Shown here in pieces: positions 38,813-42,080 of a DNA stretch of 42,080 nt. The first letter of the stretch is position 1. Each line of letters begins with the position of its first letter. The notes under the pieces were generated by a model. That model did not search any database. It saw nothing but the letters and a program-made list of their open reading frames with translations, and was not told the DNA's origin. Source of the DNA: an uncultured bacterium. Its GTDB lineage: Bacteria > Cyanobacteriota > Vampirovibrionia > Gastranaerophilales > Gastranaerophilaceae. The translations under genes were made by a program, and so were the position numbers. The DNA lies in contig USOK01000001.1 in assembly GCA_900556295.1 (NCBI GenBank), positions 1 through 42,080 on the forward strand. Reading direction: 5' to 3'.

Positions 38813-39810
38813 TTTTAGTTACAGGTGGTGCAGGATATATCGGAAGCCATTGTGTATTGGCTTTGTTGGAAAAAGGTTTAGATGTTGTAGTTTATGATAA
38901 TTTATCGACAGGACATTTAGAAACAATTAAAACCTTACAAAAATATGGTAATTTAATTTTTGTTCAAGGTGATTTACTTAATAGCTCATACCTTAACAAT
39001 TTATTTCAAACGTATAATATAGAGTCAGTTATTCACTTTGCTGCATTTTCACAAGTAGGAGAGAGTGTTAAACATCCTGCAAAATATTACAGAAACAATG
39101 TTGTTGGAACTCTAAATTTATTAGATGCAATGGTTGAAAATAATGTCAAAACAATTGTTTTTTCATCTACTGCTGCAACTTATGGAGAGCCAAAATATAT
39201 TCCGATAGATGAAAAACATCCACAAGAGCCTATAAATCCTTATGGTCAAACAAAATTAATGATTGAGCATATTATGGATGATTATGATCAAGCGTATGGT
39301 TTAAAATCCGTTCGTTTAAGATATTTTAATGTTGCAGGAGCGGACTCCAAATCACGAATTGGCGAATGGCACGACCCTGAAACACACCTTATACCAAATA
39401 TTTTGAAATCTACTTTTAGCGGTGGCAAGACTTTTGAAATGTATGGCGATGATTATGATACAAAAGACGGCACTTGCGTAAGAGATTACATTAATGTTGA
39501 GGACTTAGCACAAGCGCATTTACTTGCTCTTGATTATTTGAATAACGATGGTGGAACAAATTTCTTTAACCTTGGAACAAATGATGGAAATACTGTCAGA
39601 GACGTTTTCAAGGCTTGTGAAGATATTACGAAACAAACAATTCCCGTAAAACAAATGTCAAGACGAGAAGGTGATCCTGCAAGTTTAGTAGCTGATAACA
39701 CTAAAGCTAAACAAATTTTGAATTGGCAGCCTCAAAAAACATTGGAGGAAAGTATTAAAACTGCTTATTCTTGGGAAAAAAGTTTGAATAAGGAGTTAAT
39801 TAATGCCTAA
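38809..39810 (+). CDS. galE: UDP-glucose 4-epimerase
   Basis: This 333-residue short-chain dehydrogenase interconverts UDP-glucose and UDP-galactose. It has the NAD motif VTGGAGYIGSH (residues 4-14), a SSTAATYG active-site Ser region and the catalytic Tyr145-x-x-x-Lys149 (NPYGQTK). The end has the family pattern REGDPASLVADNTKAKQILNWQPQ. It starts behind GAGGAGG. With glf next door the two supply UDP-galactofuranose from UDP-glucose. Confidence 0.96.
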   Translation: MILVTGGAGYIGSHCVLALLEKGLDVVVYDNLSTGHLETIKTLQKYGNLIFVQGDLLNSSYLNNLFQTYNIESVIHFAAFSQVGESVKHPAKYYRNNVVGTLNLLDAMVENNVKTIVFSSTAATYGEPKYIPIDEKHPQEPINPYGQTKLMIEHIMDDYDQAYGLKSVRLRYFNVAGADSKSRIGEWHDPETHLIPNILKSTFSGGKTFEMYGDDYDTKDGTCVRDYINVEDLAQAHLLALDYLNNDGGTNFFNLGTNDGNTVRDVFKACEDITKQTIPVKQMSRREGDPASLVADNTKAKQILNWQPQKTLEESIKTAYSWEKSLNKELINA

Positions 39811-40880
39811 AGTTTCAATTTTAGTTCCAGTTTATAACGTAGAAAAATATTTAAGAGAATGTCTTTGACAGTATTATCAATCAGACCTTAAAAGATATTG
39901 AAATTATTTGCATAAATGATGGTTCAACCGATTCTTCAGCACAAATTTTGGAAGAATACAGATTTAAGGATAAACGAATAAAGGTTATAAACAAAGCAAA
40001 TTCAGGCTATGGAGCTTCTATGAATAGAGGCTTGGAAGAAGCGACCGGAGAGTATATTGGTATTGTTGAATCAGATGATTTTGTTAGACCTGAAATGTTT
40101 GAAAAATTATATGATATTGCAAATAAAAATAATCTTGATATGGTAAAATACGATTTTTACAATTTTTACACCACAAAAAAACAAGCTAGACAAGCCGGTA
40201 AAATTAAAAAGAAATATTTAGGAAAAGTATTAAATATCAAAAATGACCCAATAATGATTAAAATACAACCCTCGATTTGGTCTGCTATTTACAAAAAAGA
40301 TTTTTTAAATGTTAATTCCATTCGCTTTTTGGAAACACCCGGAGCAAGTTATCAGGATACCTCATTTGCTTTTAAAACAATTGCATCTGCAAAAAGATTA
40401 ATGTTCACAAATAAAGCGTATGTGTATTATAGACAAGATAATGAAAATTCTTCAGTTAAATCAAGGGGAAAAGTTTATAGCATCTGTGACGAATGGGAAG
40501 AAATAACAAGATTTTTAGACGAAAGACCTGAAATAAAAGATGTTGTTAATCAAGTAAAATTATCAACTCATTTCAATGCTTATAAGTGGAATGCCATCAG
40601 AATAGAAGAAAAATATAGAGAAGAGTTTATTGATAAATATCAAAAAACCTTTAAACAGTATTACGAAAACGGTGAAATAAAAGAAGAATTTTATAAAAAA
40701 GCCAAGAAAGAAGAGTTATTGCTTTTATTAAATGATAAGGCTAAATACCTTGATTTTATTAAAAATGAGGAATTAAGAAAAAAACAGAAAGAAAAAAGAC
40801 AAAAATTCTGTTCAATCAGAATAAATTCTTCTAGGATTAGTATTGTTCTTTTCGGAAAACAAATTGTGGAGATAGGGTAG
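39803..40880 (+). pseudogene. GT2 glycosyltransferase with a one-base frameshift
   Basis: The gene starts at ATG 39803 with MPKVSILVPVYNVEKYLREC, a GT-A family 2 start, then hits TGA at 39865-39867. The expected TGTCTTGACAGT reads TGTCTTTGACAGT, with one extra T in 39864-39866. The sister gene at 40880 has TGTCTTGATAGT at the same place. After the shift the frame resumes with SIINQTLKDIEIICINDGSTD, then GIVESDDFVRPEMFEKLY, and stays open to 40880. It would add a sugar to a growing surface glycan. It may be a real mutation, a phase-variable tract or a sequencing error. Confidence 0.85.
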
Positions 40881-42080
40881 TGGCAAAGGTTTCAGTAATA
40901 GTACCTATATACGGTGTCGAAAAATATTTAAGAGAATGTCTTGATAGTATTGTCAATCAAACTTTATCGGATTTAGAAATAATTTTGATAGATGATGGCT
41001 CAAAAGATAACTGCCCTCAAATTATTGATGAATATGCCCAAAAAGATAATCGAATAATTGCTATTCATAAAGAAAACGATGGATATGGTTCAGCTATGAA
41101 TGTTGGATTAGAAAACGTAACCGGTGAATATATAGGAATAGTTGAACCTGATGATTATATAGATTCTAAAATGTATGAAGATTTGTATAAAATAGCAAAA
41201 GAATATGACTCAGATGTTGTAAAATCTTGTTTTTACGACAATCTGCAAGCTAAAGAAGAACAACGAATTTTAAAAACTAAGTGGGATGATGATAAAATCC
41301 CTCAAAACAGAAGTTTTAAGATTACTGAGTGTGGATTATTTTTGCAATACCATCCGAGCATTTGGAGTTGTATTTATAAAAGAAAATTCCTGAAAAAACA
41401 TAATATTAGGTTTATAGAAGCTCCGGGAAGCGGTTGGACAGATAACCCGTTTCAGGTTCAAACAATGTGCCGAGCAGAAAGAATTAATTATACACCAAAT
41501 GCTTATTATTACTGGCGTAGATTAAATAAAGATGAATCTGATGATTTAAAAGATTATACCGTACCGTTCAAACGGACTGAAGAAATACACAAATGGCTTG
41601 AAGAAAACAATATAAATGATGATGAGATATTATCTAATTTATTTTCAAGAGAATTGTCGTATGCATCAATCGTATTAGGGAAAAAAGATTTAGTAGATGT
41701 TAATAATGCTATTTATTTGGCAAATAAAATGACAAAAAACATGGATAAAGACTTAATTTTTTCATCAGAAAATATAAAAAAGAGAAATAAAAAGGCTTTT
41801 AAACTAATTTGGGAAAATCCTCTAAAATACAGAAAACAGATTTTATTTCAAAAATTTAAGAAGAATTTAATAAGTATTCGATGGAATAAATGTGAAAAAA
41901 GAGTAATTTTATTTGGAAGGACTGTTTTAAGTGGGAAGAACAATTTTTTAGCAGTGCCTCAACCATACAATACGATAAATATATGTTTTTCATCAGATGA
42001 AAATTATGTTCAACACTTATGTGCTTGTATAAAATCAATTATCTATAATAAAAATAATTCGGATAAATTTAATTTTATCA
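40880..42080 (+). CDS. GT2-GT8 fusion glycosyltransferase (partial)
   Basis: The reading frame starts at GTG 40880, sharing a base with the previous stop, and runs open to the window end (400 codons). The first part is GT2: KVSVIVPIYGVEKYLRECLDS, IILIDDGSKDNCPQIIDEY, NDGYGSAMNVGLENVTGEYIGIVEPDDY. The last 35 residues (TINICFSSDENYVQHLCACIKSIIYN) match the start of a GT8 domain, so the full protein probably has two transferase domains. It is paralogous to the frameshifted gene upstream, especially in the N-terminal 100 residues. The C-terminal domain is cut by the window. Confidence 0.85.
   Translation, partial: MAKVSVIVPIYGVEKYLRECLDSIVNQTLSDLEIILIDDGSKDNCPQIIDEYAQKDNRIIAIHKENDGYGSAMNVGLENVTGEYIGIVEPDDYIDSKMYEDLYKIAKEYDSDVVKSCFYDNLQAKEEQRILKTKWDDDKIPQNRSFKITECGLFLQYHPSIWSCIYKRKFLKKHNIRFIEAPGSGWTDNPFQVQTMCRAERINYTPNAYYYWRRLNKDESDDLKDYTVPFKRTEEIHKWLEENNINDDEILSNLFSRELSYASIVLGKKDLVDVNNAIYLANKMTKNMDKDLIFSSENIKKRNKKAFKLIWENPLKYRKQILFQKFKKNLISIRWNKCEKRVILFGRTVLSGKNNFLAVPQPYNTINICFSSDENYVQHLCACIKSIIYNKNNSDKFNFI

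Noticed and set aside
1..42080. CRISPR arrays, tRNA and rRNA genes
   Set aside because: No regularly spaced repeats, no cloverleaf with TTCRANY loop and no rRNA-like stretches were seen.

Overview
The window holds a nearly complete Mu-like transposable prophage in an AT-rich bacterial genome, flanked by part of another transposable element on the left and by a phase-variation and surface-polysaccharide locus on the right. Strong AAGGAG-type ribosome sites precede most genes, which argues against Bacteroidota and fits a low-GC Gram-positive-like or Gastranaerophilales-like gut bacterium. The host cannot be fixed from this sequence alone.

Layout: (1) 1-1500, the right part of a small transposon: a TnsC/MuB-type AAA+ ATPase and a companion protein, ending near a TGTCGATATTA-like terminus. 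(2) 1501-6288, phage early region, rightward: left-end control DNA with a perfect palindrome, a small HTH regulator, MuA-type DDE transposase, MuB-type ATPase, a small membrane protein, gp16 (GemA regulator), an unknown gene, a GC-rich structured element and a Mor-type activator, closed by a terminator. (3) 6353-25660, a leftward late block. Read in its own direction it runs: holin-like protein, gp26-like, small terminase (gp27), large terminase (gp28), tail chaperone with a programmed -1 frameshift, tape measure, P2-type U-X-D-V-W-J-I, collar fibre, discoidin-type fibre, fibre assembly protein, amidase, then accessory genes. Two single genes (11332-11691 and 17887-18222) sit in it on the opposite strand. 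(4) 25944-36110, a rightward late block: protease/scaffold (gpI), capsid, decoration-like protein, gp36, gp37, sheath, tube, portal (gp29), gp30 and gpG, with an orphan cytosine-C5 and an orphan adenine-N6 methyltransferase between head genes.

The phage is a mosaic: Mu-type transposition and head genes with P2-type contractile tail genes. Its late genes diverge from one control region at 25661-25943. Neither end is proven, and no immunity repressor was recognised.

(5) 36175-42080: two short FimB-like tyrosine recombinases flank a 410-base non-coding region with three copies of a short site, two direct and one inverted, around a TATAAT promoter that points rightward. The second recombinase has lost most catalytic residues, including the tyrosine. 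Downstream lie UDP-galactopyranose mutase, UDP-glucose 4-epimerase, a frameshifted GT2 glycosyltransferase and the start of a GT2-GT8 fusion. I read this as an invertible promoter controlling a galactofuranose-containing surface glycan. This and the structured element before mor are the most interesting parts of the window.
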